In this document: positions 24,265 to 36,487 of the stretch, piece after piece
Layout of the letters: each line of letters opens with the position of its first letter
Position numbering within the stretch: the first letter of the stretch is position 1
Assembly: GCF_949987515.2 (NCBI RefSeq)
Contig: NC_082687.1
Coordinates: 120,447,838-120,511,837, forward strand
DNA from: Delphinus delphis
Taxonomy: Eukaryota; Chordata; Mammalia; Artiodactyla; Delphinidae
DNA: 64,000 nucleotides
Direction of reading: 5' to 3'
Made by a program: the position numbers and the translations under genes
Notes under the pieces: model-generated
Database searches by the model: none
What the model was told of the DNA's origin: nothing
The model's input: the letters and a program-made list of their open reading frames with translations, nothing else

Positions 24265-25855
24265 GTAAGACTTTTACTGTTGTCTCTGAACTGCAGTGGG
24301 GGTCCAGCTGCAGTGGACTAAAGCCATTTTAAAATCAGAGAGCTGCCAGCACCTGGAGCCAGCCACATTCTGCCAGAGCTTCAAGGAGCAGAACTGCTCC
24401 CACCATCCACCCTATGCACCTCCCATCTTTGCTTCCCCTCCCCCACTAAGAGGACTGAGAGGGAGAGAGGGAGAGAGGTGTAGTTTTCCCCTCCCCAGAG
24501 CTAATGGCAAGGGAAAGGGGGAAAAAAGAGAATTTCTTCTAAAGATTGAATGCCTACCAGAAGAGGGAACCAACATTTTTATCCCCATAATGTGATTTAG
24601 TTCAAGCTTGGCTCCCATGTGATCTGAATAGGAGAAAAGAGATTTGGAGAGAGAGGGCATGGTGACATCCAAGGACCATTCTGCCTGTGATCTGTCAGTC
24701 TCCATTAGAGGATGGATCCGGTGTGTGCCGGCCCACCTAACACTTGGCCGGAAGGTGCGAACCGAGGCTATAGTTTGGGGCAATGGAAGCAGTGTGTGTG
24801 CATACGCATGTTGGAAAGGAGGATGCTGGCAAAGAGGCCCATGCATTGCAAGTAAATGCCACAACTGGGGGGTGCCTAGAATAGATGGCCAGACCTGGCA
24901 AAGGATAGCCAGCGCCTAAGGGAGCTGTACCAGAATAAGCTACCTCCTCACCATGTTGGCAAAGGTTGGGGGGCCTCCTCATCCGCTGTGTAGACACTGA
25001 ACAGAAGTGTAGTCATGGTCAACCAAGAACAGCTTGGCAACTCTGCCCCGCCTCCCCCCAGCCCCCCTTGAAATGCAGCTAGAAGAGGGAGGAGGGGATG
25101 GATACAGATGCAACCATGGTCCCTTCAGGCAGATCTAGCCTGAGCTGGAGGCAGGAGAAGATGAACTTTGAGTCAAGTTTGAGAACAGGACTAAACCTGA
25201 AAATGCCAGAATTAGACTGTTCTAATATCCAAAATAGGTGGAAATTTTTTTTATAAACTGGCTGAGGTGTTGTTAAAGAAACCAATACTAGAGGAAAAGT
25301 TTGGGGGGACGGGTCATTTTGCACAACTGCCAGGAGAGTTACAGGAAAGTAGAACGCTTTTGTATTTATACACTCCCCCCAACAAAAGTTAAGCATAGTC
25401 ACCAGAAGATTTTTTCTTCTAAGTAATCCTGATAAGGGTAGTGAGCCAGAGGCATATCTATAATACCTCAGGGCCCTTCTTAAGACTGAGGGCCAAGTAA
25501 CTGAGGCTCCTCAAAACTGGTATGAAAATGTACCTATTTCCCATAGTTAGTTACCCCTTATGTGTTCCTGCCTCTGTTGAACATCTACCTTCCATTAACC
25601 TGTCTTGATGAGAAAGTTCCTGGCTGGCTCTATTTGTCACAGCTCTGAGATAGAGAGAGAGGCCCCCAGCTCCTCTGTAGAACCAGTAGATCAAATGCTT
25701 TAAAATACTCTTAGATTCAGGGAGTCTTGAATCTCTAAATGTCAGGTTTAGGCATTGTGCCTTTGCAAGACATGCCACTCAAAAGCTTGCCCTGCTCTCC
25801 TTTCTGTGATCCCTAACTCCCACATAGAGAGACACCTGAATCTTCAAGGAGCAGT
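24265..25855. other. Unassigned intergenic sequence, locally GC-rich
   Basis: No family was recognised. A 150-codon minus-strand frame (24412-24864) and shorter plus-strand frames overlap. They have low-complexity Pro/Ser/Leu content and no recognisable domain, so I do not call a gene. Confidence 0.4.
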
Positions 25856-25859
25856 ATCT

Positions 25860-26200
25860 ATATCTAATTTAAGTTTGTTGGATCAGTGACCATTGTGGTA
25901 ACTTGCATCAGTGCCTCTAGTTCGCTGCCCCTTCCTGTGTCCATGCTTTTTGCCACAGACCTTGCAATTCTTCTCTCTAAGGGAACAGAGTATATTTCCC
26001 CACCCTTTGACTTCAGGATTACTCATGTGACTTGCCTTGAGCAATAGAATGAAAGGGAAATGACAATGTACCATTATGAGCCCAGGTATTTAGAGGCCTT
26101 GAATATTGCCTCTCACAGACCTGTGAGTCTTGTAGTTTTTGCTTTAAGCCACTGAATTTTGTGGTGGGGTTTATAATGCACTAAAAGCTAACTGATACTG
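25860..26200 (+). repeat. Ancient LTR-like repeat
   Basis: The stretch GTGACTTGCCTTGAGCAATA, then TGAGTCTTGTAGTTTTTGCT, TTAAGCCACTGAATTTTG-TGGTGGGG and CTAACTGATACTG, matches the typical 3' half of an old MaLR/ERVL-type LTR. Confidence 0.55.
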
Positions 26201-26204
26201 TCAT

Positions 26205-26343
26205 TTTCCTAGTACAGTGAAGAAATGTGGTGGAATTTAGACAGGATCTCCGTACTGAAGGGTGATGAAGACCCACCACTGTCTATGCCCTGTCTCCTCC
26301 CACACAACTGTTTGGCTTCATGGACTTGTAGTCTGCTCTGCAG

Positions 26344-26381
<38 letters not shown>

Positions 26382-27276
26382 CTTCTAAGACATACCTGAA
26401 CCTACAGTTCCTATGTATCATATTTGCAAAGGCAACAGGAAATCCCACCTTTGTCTTAGGACTGAGATGGGTTCTCCAACACAGAATACCCAAAATCCTT
26501 TAACAAGGAAATTTTTTTTTTAATGCTTGTGCAGCTCAATAAATAAGTGCTTAATTTCTTTCATTTGGCTGGTGATCCTTACTGGAGACAACATCAGTCA
26601 GAAAGCTGGGGGACCAGGGGTAGCTGGCATTTAGAAGTCCTAAGACCCAACCCCTTCTGTTCACTATTCCTATTGCAGAATTCTTCCTATATTCCAACTG
26701 AGGAAGCCTGGGCACATCTTGAATGCAACTTCCTTTTATGTCTTGAAAGGGAGAACTTTCCATTTCACAATGACATCTTTTGGAAGGATCTCCAGTTCTT
26801 TCATGGAGGAGGAGTAGTTATGTTTTGTTAGAAGAGAGACATAAAAGTTGATTTCGGAGAAACTAAAAGAGGTAGTTAAAAGTGTATACGTGTTGCATTT
26901 CTTTGAAAATCACATAAAAATGCATTAACTTATTCTCAGTTCAGAACTCAGAGATTTAATTGTTCCCTAACCTTAGCTTCAACTGATACAAGCTTATTCT
27001 AATACACACTCTCAGCAACACTTTTTGAGAGAATGCTGACAGTTTTCAGTAAGATCACTGTTTTACCTAACATTAACCTTTTCTTCGGTTAAAGTTCTAT
27101 TTGTTAATTGTGTCTCATATTTTAAAAAATCAAACTATTTAGTATAGACATGTGACCTTTCTTTTTATCACTAGAATTTTCTTCTTAAATTAATTGAAAG
27201 ACATTTCTCTCCATAGTCTGTGTTGCATAAGTCTGTGTCTCTCCATAGTCTCATGTGCTCTAAAAAAAGATCATGT
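26205..27276. other. Unassigned intergenic sequence
   Basis: Contains the (CT)n tract at about 26346-26378. No other repeat or gene was recognised. Confidence 0.4.
26346..26378. repeat. (CT)n microsatellite
   Basis: Uninterrupted CT dinucleotide run, ending TTTCTCCTTCT. Confidence 0.95.
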
Positions 27277-27941
27277 GAGGAGACCTTCAAGATGGCAGAG
27301 GAGTAAGATGTGGAGATCACCTTCCTCCCCACAAATGCATCAGAAATACATCTACATGTGGAACAACTCCTACAGAACAGCTACTGAATGCTGGCAGAAG
27401 ACCTCAGACTTCCCCAAAAGCAAGAAACTCCCCACCCACCTGGCCGTGTGGCTGACAGGGTCTTGGTGCTCTGGCCAGGTGTCAGGCCTGTGCCTCTGAG
27501 GTGGGAGAGCTGAGTTCAGGACATTGCTCCACCAGAGACCTCCTGGCCCCATGTAATATCAAATGGCGAAAGCTCTCCCAGAGATATCCATCTCAACGCT
27601 AAGACCCAGCTCCACTCAACGACCAGCAAGCTACAGTGCTGGACACCCTATGCCAAACAACTAGCAAGACAGGAACACAACCCCACCCATTAGAAGAGAG
27701 TCTGCCTAAAATCAAAATAAGTTCACAGACACCTCAAAACACACCACCAGATACGGTCCTGCCCACCAGAAAGACAAGATCCAGCCCCATCCACCAGAAC
27801 AAAGGCACTAGTCCCCTCCACCAGAAGCCTACACAACCCACTGAACCAACCTTAGCCACTGGGGGCAGAAACCAAAAACAAGGGGAACTATGAACCTGCA
27901 GCCTGTGAAAAGGAGACCACAAACACAGTAATTTAAGCAAA

Positions 27942-28712
27942 ATGACAAGACAGAGAAACACACAGCAGATGAAAGAGCAACGTAAAAACCCACGAGACCA
28001 AACAAATGAGGAAGAAATAGGCAGTTTACCTGAAAAAGAATTCAGAGTAATGATAGTAAAGATGGTCCAAAATCTTGGAAATAGAATGGAGAAAATACAA
28101 GAAATGTTTAACAAAAAACTAGAAGGACTAAAGAGTAAACAAACAATGATGAACAACACAATAAACGAAATTAAAAATTCTCTAGAAGGAATCAATAGCA
28201 GAATAGCTATTATTATATTAGTAATAGTTAATTATTATTATCTTCTGCTTATTAACTCGACAGGAGAATGGATAAGTGACCTGGAAGATAAAATAGTGGA
28301 AATAACTACTGCAGACCAGAATAAAGAAAAAAGAATGAAAAGAATTGAGGACAGTCTTAGAGACCTCTGGGACAAAATTAAACACACCAACATTCAAATT
28401 ACAGAAGAAGAGAAAAAGAAAGAGAATGAGAAAATATTTGAAGGGATTATAGTTGAAAACTTCCCTAATATGGGAAAGGAAAGAGTCAATCAACTCCAGG
28501 AAGCACAGAGAGTCCCATACAGGATAAATCCAAGGAGAAACATGCCAGGACAAATATTAATCAAACTATCAAAAATTAAATACAAAGAAAAAATATTAAA
28601 ACCAGCGAAGGAAAAACAACAAATAACATACAAGGGAATCCCCATAAGGTTAACAGCTGATCTTTCAGCAGAAACTTTGCAAGCCAGAAGGAAGTGGCAG
28701 GACATTATTTAA
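27942..28712 (+). pseudogene. L1 ORF1 with 16-codon insertion and frameshift
   Basis: Starts MTRQRNTQQMKEQ and shows the coiled coil, the RRM-like core and the C-terminal RVPYRINPRRN and ADLSAETLQARRKWQ segments. After GINSRI it carries 16 extra residues (about 28,206-28,253; AT-rich, read as AIIILVIVNYYYLLLI) that the antisense copy at 3853-4701 lacks. The insertion is a multiple of three, so the frame survives. An added T at about 28,708 then creates a stop (WQDII-stop), whereas the family continues with roughly 50 more residues. Confidence 0.92.
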
Positions 28713-28930
28713 AGTGATGAAAGGGAAAAACCTACAACCAAGATTACTCTCTTCAGCAAGGATTTCATTCAGATTCGAAAGAGAAATTAAAACCTTTACA
28801 GACAAGCAAAAGCTAAGAGAATTCAGCACCACCAAACCAGCTTTACAACAAAGGCTAAAGGAACTTCTCTAGGCAGGAAACACAAGAGAGGGAAAAGACC
28901 TACAATAACAAACCCAAAACAATTTAGAAA

Positions 28931-31900
28931 ATGGTAATAGGAACACACATATAAATAATTATCTTAAATGTAAATGGATTAAATGGTCCAACCAAAAGAC
29001 ATAGACTGGCTGAATGGATACAGAAACAAGACCCATACATATGCTGTCTACAATAGACCCACTTCAGACCTAGGGACAAACAGACTGAAAGTGAGGGGGT
29101 GGAAAAAGATATTCCATGCAAATGGAAATCAAAAGAAAGCTGGAGTAGCAATACTCATATCAGATAAAATAGACTTTAAAATAAAGACTATTACAAGAGA
29201 CAAAGAAGGACACTACATAATGATCAAGAGATGTATCCAAGAAGAAGATATAACAATTATAAATAATTCTGCACCCAACATAGGAACACCTCAATACATA
29301 AGGCAAATGCTAACAGCCATAAAAGGGGAAATTGACAGTAAAACAATCATAGTAGGGGACTTTAACACCCCACTTTCACCAATGGACACATCATCCAAAA
29401 TGAAAATAAATAAGGAAACACAAGCTTTAAATGAAACATTAAACAAGATGGACTCAATTGATATTTATAGGACATTCCACCCCAAAACAACAGAATACAC
29501 TTTCTTCTCAAGTGCTCATGGAACATTCTCCAGGATAGATCATATCTTGGGTCACAAATCAAGCCTTGGTAAATTTAAGAAAATTGAAATTGTATCAAGT
29601 ATCTTTTCCGACCACAATGCTATGAGACTAGATATCAATTACAGGAAAAATCTGTACAAAAAACAAACACATGAGGGCTAAACAGTACACACTTAATAAC
29701 GAAGTGATCACTGAAAAAATCAAAGAGGAAATCAAAAAATACCTAGAAACAAATGACAATGAAAGCAAGGCAACCCAAAACCTATGGGATGCAGCAAAAG
29801 CAGTTCTAAGAGGGAAGTTTATAGAAATACAATCCTACCAAAAGAAACAAGAAACATCTCAAATAAACAACCTAGCCTTACACCTAAAGCTATTAGAGAA
29901 AGAAGAACAAAAAAAAACCCCAATGTTAGCAGAAGGAAAGAAATCATAAAGATCAGATCAGAAATAAATGAAAAAGAAGACAACAATAGCAAAGATCAAT
30001 AAAACTAAAAGCTGGTTCTTTGAGAAGATAAAGAAAATTGATAAACCATTAGCCAGACTCATCAAGAAAAAAAGGGAGAAGACTCAAAGCAATAGAATTA
30101 GAAATGTAAAAGGAGAAATAACAACTGACACAGCAGATATACAAAGGATCATGAGAGATTACTACAAGCAACTGTATGCCAATAAAATGGACAACCTGGA
30201 AGAAATGGACAAATTCTTAGAAAAGCACAACCTTCCAAGACTGAACCAAGAAGAAATAGAAAATATAAACAGACCAATCACAAGCACTGAAATTGAGACT
30301 GTGATTTAAAATCTTCCAACAGGGTCTTCCCTGGTGGCGCAGTGGTTGAGAGTCCGCCTGCCGATGCAGGGGTCATGGGTTCGTGCCCCAGTCCGGGAAG
30401 ATCCCACATGCCGTGGAGTAGCTGGGCCCCTGAGCCATGGCCGCTGAGCCTCCGCGTGCGGAGCCTGTGCTCCACAATGGGAGAGGCCACGACAGTAAGA
30501 GGCCCGCGTAACGCAAAAAAAAAAATCTTCCAACGAACAAAAGTCCAGGACCAGTTGGCTTCACAGGCAAATTCTACCAAACATTTAGAGAAGAGCTAAC
30601 ACCTATTCTTCTCAAACTCTTCCAAAATATAGCAGAGGGAGGAACACTCCCAAACTCATTCTATGAGGCCACCATCACCCTGATACCAAAACCAGACAAG
30701 GATGTCACAAAGAAAGAAAACTACAGGCCAATATCACTGATGAACATAGATGCAAAAATACTCAACAAAATACTAGCACACAGAATCCAACAGCACATTA
30801 AAAGGATCATACACCATGATCAAGTGGGGTTTATCCCAGGAATGCAAGAATTCCTCAATATACACAAATCAATCAATGTGATATACCATATTAACAAATT
30901 GAAGGAGAAAAACCATATGATCATCACAATAGATACAGAAAAAGCTTTTGACAAAATTCAACACCCATTTATGATAAAAACCCTCCAGAAAGTAGGCATA
31001 GAGGGAACTTACCTCAACATGATAAAGGCCATATATGACAAACCCACAGCCAACATCATCCTCAATAGTGAAACACTGAAACCATTTCCTCTAAGATCAG
31101 GAACAAAAAAAGGTTGCCCACTCTCACCACTATTATTCAACATAGTTTTGGAAGTTTTAGCCACAGCAATCAGAGAAGAAAAAGAAATAAAAGCAATCCA
31201 AATCAGAAAAGAAGAAGTAAAACTGTCACTGTTTGCAGATGACACGATACTATACATAGAGAATCCTAAAGATGCCACCAGAAAACTACTAGAGCTAATC
31301 AATGAATTTGGTAAAGTTGCAGGATACAAAATTAATGCACAGAAATCTCTTGCATTCCTATACACTAATGATGAAAAATCTGAAATAGAAATTAAGGAAA
31401 CACTCCAATTTACCTTTGCAACAAAAAGAATAAAATACCTAGGAATAAGCTTACCTAAGGAGACAAAAGACCTGTATGCAGAAAACTATAAGACACTGAT
31501 GAAAGAAATTAAAGATGATCCAAACAGATGGAGAGATATACCATGTTCTTGGATTGGAAGAGTTAACATTGTGAAAATGACTGTACTACCCAAATCAATC
31601 TACAGAATCAGTGTTATCCCTATCAAACTGCCAATGGCATTTTTCACAGGACTAGAACAAAAATTTTCAAAGTTTGTATGGAAACACAAAAGACCCCGAC
31701 TAGCCAAAGCAATCTTGAGAAAGAAAAATGGAGCTGGAGGAGTCAGGCTCCCGGACTTCAGATTATACTACAAATCTACAGTAATCAATACAGTATGGTA
31801 CTGGCAGAAAAACAGAAATATAGATCAATGGAACAGGATAGAAAGCCCAGAGATAAACCCATGCACATATAGTCACCTTATTTTTTATAAAGGAGGCAAG

Positions 31901-32119
31901 AATATACAATGGAGAAAAGACTGCCTTTTCAATAAGTGTTGCTGGGAAAACTGGACAGCTACATGTAAGAGAATGAAATTAGAACACTCCCTAACACCAT
32001 ACACAAAAATAAACTCAAAATGGATTAAGGACCTAAATATAAGGCCAGACACTATAAAACTCTTAGAGGAAAACATAGGCAGAACACTCTATGACATAAA
32101 AATAAAAATAGCTAGCTAG
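28931..32119 (+). pseudogene. L1 ORF2, broken by stops, frameshifts, a SINE and a deletion
   Basis: The start codon is at 28931 and a TAA follows seven codons later (28952-28954). Endonuclease sequence (WLNGYRNKTHTY-like frame, then [20 protein letters not shown] and SSIFSDHNAMRLDINYR) is shifted between frames from 28,983 to 29,681. The linker region runs to 30,309. A CHR-2 SINE follows, then a 459-codon reverse-transcriptase frame (30,740-32,119) with FADD at 31,232-31,243. The cysteine-containing C-terminus is deleted. Confidence 0.93.
30321..30522 (+). mobile_element. CHR-2 type SINE inside L1 ORF2
   Basis: Begins AGGGTCTTCCCTGGTGGCGC with tRNA-like boxes (TGGCGCAGTGGTTGAGAG and GGTTCGTGCCC) and ends at a poly-A. 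AAATCTTCCAAC flanks it (30309-30320 and 30523-30534). It inserted after the L1 did. Confidence 0.96.
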
Positions 32120-32329
32120 TGGGAAGCAGCCACATAGCACAGGGAGATCAGCTGTGTGCTTTGTGACCACCTAGTGGGGTCGGATAGGGAGGGTGGGAGG
32201 GAGATGCAAGAGGGAGGAGATATGGGGATGTATGTATATGTATAGCTGATTCAGTTTGTTATAAAGCAGAAACTAACACACCATTATAAAGCAATTATAC
32301 TCCGTAAAGATGTTAAAAAAATAAAAGTA

Positions 32330-33872
32330 TCAAAGTTATCATTTATTTTCCCCATAAGTTTTATAGCCAGTAAAACATATTATTGATAATCATATATTTT
32401 AACTATAAAAGTTTATGATTTTTTAAACTATGAGATTTTCCAGCCGTCCTTTAATGTAGCTCGTGGTTTTTTTTCAATGAGTTTAAATCTATGTGTCATG
32501 CCTTATACACAGTCCATATACTTGTTAAGCGCACTGTGAGACCTCAGCTCTAGATAAGAAGTGTCCTGAGCCAAGGGCTTAAATACTAAGTGAGGCCACC
32601 TTGTGAATCAACTGAGTGCCTCTCAAAAGCACTTTCAAAACCCTCTCAGGAATGCCATGCTCTTGCACACTCTTGAGTGGCTCAGGATTAACACCTCCAC
32701 CTCCCCAAGCTGGGCCAGTGGAAGCCATCACCACTAGCCGCATTCAGCTGCACAGGTCCTGACCCTTCTGTGTGGAAGGTAGAGATGGGAGGCTTTGGTG
32801 CCGTGGCCGGCTGACCTCCCCTGTGTGGAAGCCTCTCATCTGCTCTGCTGTGGGAAAGCACGAACATTCTGAGAGAAGCAGGGACAAGCAAGGGAAAGAA
32901 GGCTCTGACAGAATTTGATCCTGGCTCCATGTGCCCAGAGGGCAGATACCTCCCTGCACCAGCCCCCCACAGTTACAGGAGTGACTCAGTTCTCTTTAAA
33001 ACACGTCAAAATACGCCTCTGTTTGAATTACAGAAATGAGGATGTGTCTAGAGCCTGGCACTGCTTTTGGCCACTCCATGAGCACTCCAGTGTCATGAAT
33101 CACCAGCTATCAGGAAGCCAAAAAGAGTGGGCTCCCAGGGTCAGGCGGCCCCTAGAGAACGGGGGCACCAGCACACATTCTTCTGAGATGTCCGTCCTCC
33201 TAAGCTTTGGGGGAAGTGGGGGTGCCATCCTGGCCCAGCACCTCTTAACTTTCACCTGTTTCTTTTCTTTAGAAATCATAGCAAAACTACTCTACTGGGA
33301 GTTTACAAGTCATAGGAAAATCTCTTTTACTGCTTGTAGAATTTGAGATGTGGTATTATAAGTATAAAGAAACCATCAACTAATATGTATTTCAATGTTA
33401 AACTAAGACTTTCTTATTGTTGTTACTATCCACAATATTAATAAACAAAAAGAAAACACTCTGCCCTTTGGGGGTCCAAGGGCAAAGAAACATGCGTCCA
33501 AGGAAGCAAAATGAAACCAAGAAGCCATAGATCCAGATGATTTGTTTCATAAGTGTGTGTGTGTGTGTGTGTGTGTTTGTGTGTATATGCATATGTAAAC
33601 ATATACAAATATGTATACACGAACCAACAAAAATGTAACATAGGGATTATACACATACAATTCCTTTTTAGTGTGGGCGCTTAAGAAGGTGGCTCTTCAT
33701 GTTCACAGCTTGATTGAGGACAGCTTGGGGAGAAATTATGCCACACTTAACAAGTTTTTATGCTTTTGTTCTATTTACGTAGGAGCTTCCTTCCAGGTCT
33801 TGTTTCATAACAAATATTGGCAGAGTTTAGATAGTGTTTCTTAAAAATTATCATAAATTGTGAATAATGAAA
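32330..33872. other. Unassigned intergenic sequence
   Basis: Holds a (GT)n tract at about 33,553-33,582. The 143-codon plus-strand frame at 32915-33346 shows no recognisable domain and no codon or splice support. Confidence 0.4.
33553..33582. repeat. (GT)n microsatellite
   Basis: GT run followed by TTTGTGTGTATATGCATATG. Confidence 0.93.
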
Positions 33873-33874
33873 TA

Positions 33875-34210
33875 CAGTCATCCCTCAGTATCCCCGGGGA
33901 AGTGGTCCCAGGAACACCCCTCCAACCCCTGCACCTCGGATACCAAACTCTGCAGATGCTCAAGGCACTTATATAAGCTGTCATTAGTAGTATTTGCATA
34001 TAATGTACGCACATCCTCCTGTATACTTGAAATCATCTCTAGGTTACTTATAATAGCTAATACAGTGTAAACGCTATGTAAGTAGTTGCCAGGTGAGGCA
34101 AATTCAAGTTTTGCTTTTTGAAACTTTTTGGAATTGTTTTTCCCCAACATTTTCAATACACATTGGACTGTATCTGTGGATTCAGAACCGTGGATATGGA
34201 GGGCCGACTG
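33875..34210. mobile_element. MER2/Tigger-like DNA transposon (non-autonomous)
   Basis: Near-complete element with matching terminal inverted repeats: CAGTCATCCCTCAGTATCC at the left and GGATATGGAGGGCCGACTG at the right. A TA dinucleotide flanks both ends (33873-33874 and 34211-34212), as expected for Tc1/mariner-type insertion. Internal text such as CATCCTCCTGTATACTTGAA fits the family. No transposase is encoded. Confidence 0.88.
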
Positions 34211-34212
34211 TA

Positions 34213-36295
34213 AACAAACTTGATAAATGAGCACTAAGAAATGATAGATGGGAGCTAAATTGTAGATCAAAGAGACAACTATGTTGCAATAGTATGTGCG
34301 GTTTCATTCTAGCTGGATAACTGCTTTAATTCAATGTCTCTCTTTGACCCTGATAAAGGAGCTGAGGAGTGACATGGATTCTAACAGGTTACTCAGTGAC
34401 TTTAAAAGAGGTGTCCTCATAGTAATCAGACCACTGTCTCGATCTAATTTCTAACTATAAAAATGATGTTTATTTGCCATATTATATATATATATATAAA
34501 ATAGTTATAAGTGTGTAAATAAAACTCTAAGATCCTTTTTATAGAGAACAGCTCCTAGGGAGGAGAAATTAAGACTGTGGCCATCAAAAGCCAAACAGCC
34601 TGCTATACAGAAATGTTCAGGTTTTCCTTTGAACGTGGCAACAACCTTAAACCCAAGTCTTTTTGTGTATTATGTATATTGCCCAACAGTGTAGCATAAA
34701 CACATTCCCCCTTCTTTCAAAAAGGGAGGCTTTGTAGTCATTTCTTGATATTTCATACCAAAGATAGTGGTAGCTTATCTTTATAAAATCGTACCTGAGT
34801 ATGAGAGAATTGCTCTAAAAATTCACAATCTTTGAAAATAAAAAATAAAGATCTTAAGTCAGGAGAAACTGGAAAACTGTTCAGCTGTTCCATGTTGACC
34901 CCTGCTCAGAAAACTTTCTTGTTCCCCAGATAATGCAGGGAATCTGCACTGCACTCCTTGGACAGATATTTATTTGTTCATCTCTTGAAAAGCCTCATAT
35001 ATGTATGGGATTATTCATAACTGGTCACATGTATTAATTTTTAAATACTTTTCCAGTTCCTTCTGGCTTAGAGAGGCATCACATTACAGTGGAAAGAACA
35101 AGAAATGGATAGACTGACAGACATGGAAAGAGGGAGAAAGGGGCAGTAAAGGGGAAATGAATTCATTATGACACAGATGTAAAATTCCCTGGTTAAGAAA
35201 AATGCAGCATTAAAAATATAAATGTAAAGGTCTGGTTTGGTACTTTTCCATTAATTTTTCAAAGGTTTTGACCTCCTAAAGAAAAATTTCTGACTAAAAG
35301 GGGGTTTCCTCACCACTCAGTTTTCTTCTTCGGCTGGGTCCTACAGCGAAACAGCAATCCTATGTTTGGCCCTTCAGACAGTTGCCATGGAAATGAGAGT
35401 GGCAAACACTTTCAGCTTTCTGGCTTCACTGTGGGATCCAGTGTAGAACATGATTAAGTTGTCAGAGAACCACCTTAAGTCAAGTTTTACCTGATAACTA
35501 AGAGTTTCCAGAAAAATGGTGACACATATGGGAAGGAAAATAGATTGCTTAACTCACTCTGAAAAATCCCTTTTGATTCATAGACTGTCTACATGATTGA
35601 AACATAAGAAACCATCCCTTTCTCTAATCAGACACTTCTCAATTCACAGACTCATACCTCAGGGGGCAAATAAAACCTCCCTGTGCTTGCATGAGGAGGA
35701 ATCACATTAACAAAAGGAAAATAGGGCTCCTGAGTGCTGAAGAAATGAGAAAGCAAGATGCTAAATTAGGGGGAGAGGAGTGACAGAGGAAATGAGAGGG
35801 AGGGAATCAAATGCTGTTTAAACCATTTTTAAGGAAAATTCCATATCTTATTTGCCAAAAAAAAATCACTGTGGATGTCAAAGAACACTAGCTTTTCATA
35901 GCTGGAACCAGAGATGACTGGGAGCTTGAGGGGCTGTACTGAAATGGACTTGAAACTTTCTTTGTGCCATTTGTCCCCAGCAAACAAGATCTGGCTGCTC
36001 GGGGAAAACTCTCTAGCTATCACTATGAATCCATTGAGAAGTTCTCTTCCACATCACTGACCCCTAATGAAGCTCTATTGGATTGAGTAAGGTCAGTGGT
36101 TTTTATATTGGGATTAAAGAGGAGGACAGACCACTCCATGTAGCACAATGGCTACAAACGAAAGAACTGATTGGCAGAAGCCAATACTGAGAGAGCTACT
36201 TGGAAGACTTTCCAGATATTGGTGGAATTGGAAAAAGTTGCGACTTGAAAATATACACTCTATCTTCCATTTGGGATTTTTTAGTTCTTGTAGTT
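34213..36295. other. Unassigned intergenic sequence
   Basis: Holds a short (TA)n tract at about 34,483-34,498. No gene or repeat family was recognised. Confidence 0.4.
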
Positions 36296-36311
36296 AAAAA
36301 TATCCCTTCAC

Positions 36312-36487
36312 TGGGACTTCCCTGGTGGTCCAGTGGGTAAGACTTCACGTTCCCAGTGCAGGGGGCCTGGGTTCAATCCCTGATCAGGGAACTAGATCCC
36401 GCACGCATGCCACAACTAAGAAGTTTGCGTGCCGCAACTAAGACCTGGTGCAGCCAAAAAATAAATAATAAATAAATAAATATTTTT
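36312..36487 (+). mobile_element. CHR-related tRNA-derived SINE
   Basis: TGGGACTTCCCTGGTGGTCC, then CAGGGGGCCTGGGTTCAATC, GGGAACTAGATCCCGC and the tail CAGCCAAAAAATAAATAA. It is an older subtype, distinct from CHR-1 and CHR-2. AAAAATA[T/C]CCCTTCAC flanks it (36296-36311 and 36488-36503). Confidence 0.9.

Larger units (their letters stand above)
27277..32325 (+). mobile_element. LINE-1, sense, with 5' UTR, both ORFs broken, internal deletion
   Basis: Starts at GGAGACCTTCAAGATGGCAG, a typical L1 5' end. It holds a 5' UTR of about 660 bases, ORF1 (from 27942), ORF2 (from 28931), then jumps at about 32,113 straight into the distal 3' UTR (GCTAGTGGGAAGCAGCC onward), ending AAAGATGTTAAAAAAATAAA. 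The C-terminal part of ORF2 and the proximal 3' UTR are missing, which explains the length of about 5 kb. A CHR-2 SINE interrupts ORF2. I could not identify a clear target-site duplication. Confidence 0.95.

Noticed and set aside
24412..24864. 150-codon minus-strand frame in a GC-rich stretch
   Set aside because: Low-complexity Pro/Ser/Leu text, no domain, no splice or codon support. GC-rich sequence opens frames by chance.
32915..33346. 143-codon plus-strand frame
   Set aside because: No recognisable domain, no neighbouring exons and no signals. Treated as chance.
33875..34270. A 130-codon minus-strand open frame (33878-34270)
   Set aside because: It lies almost entirely within the MER2-like DNA transposon. 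The frame is a by-product of that repeat.
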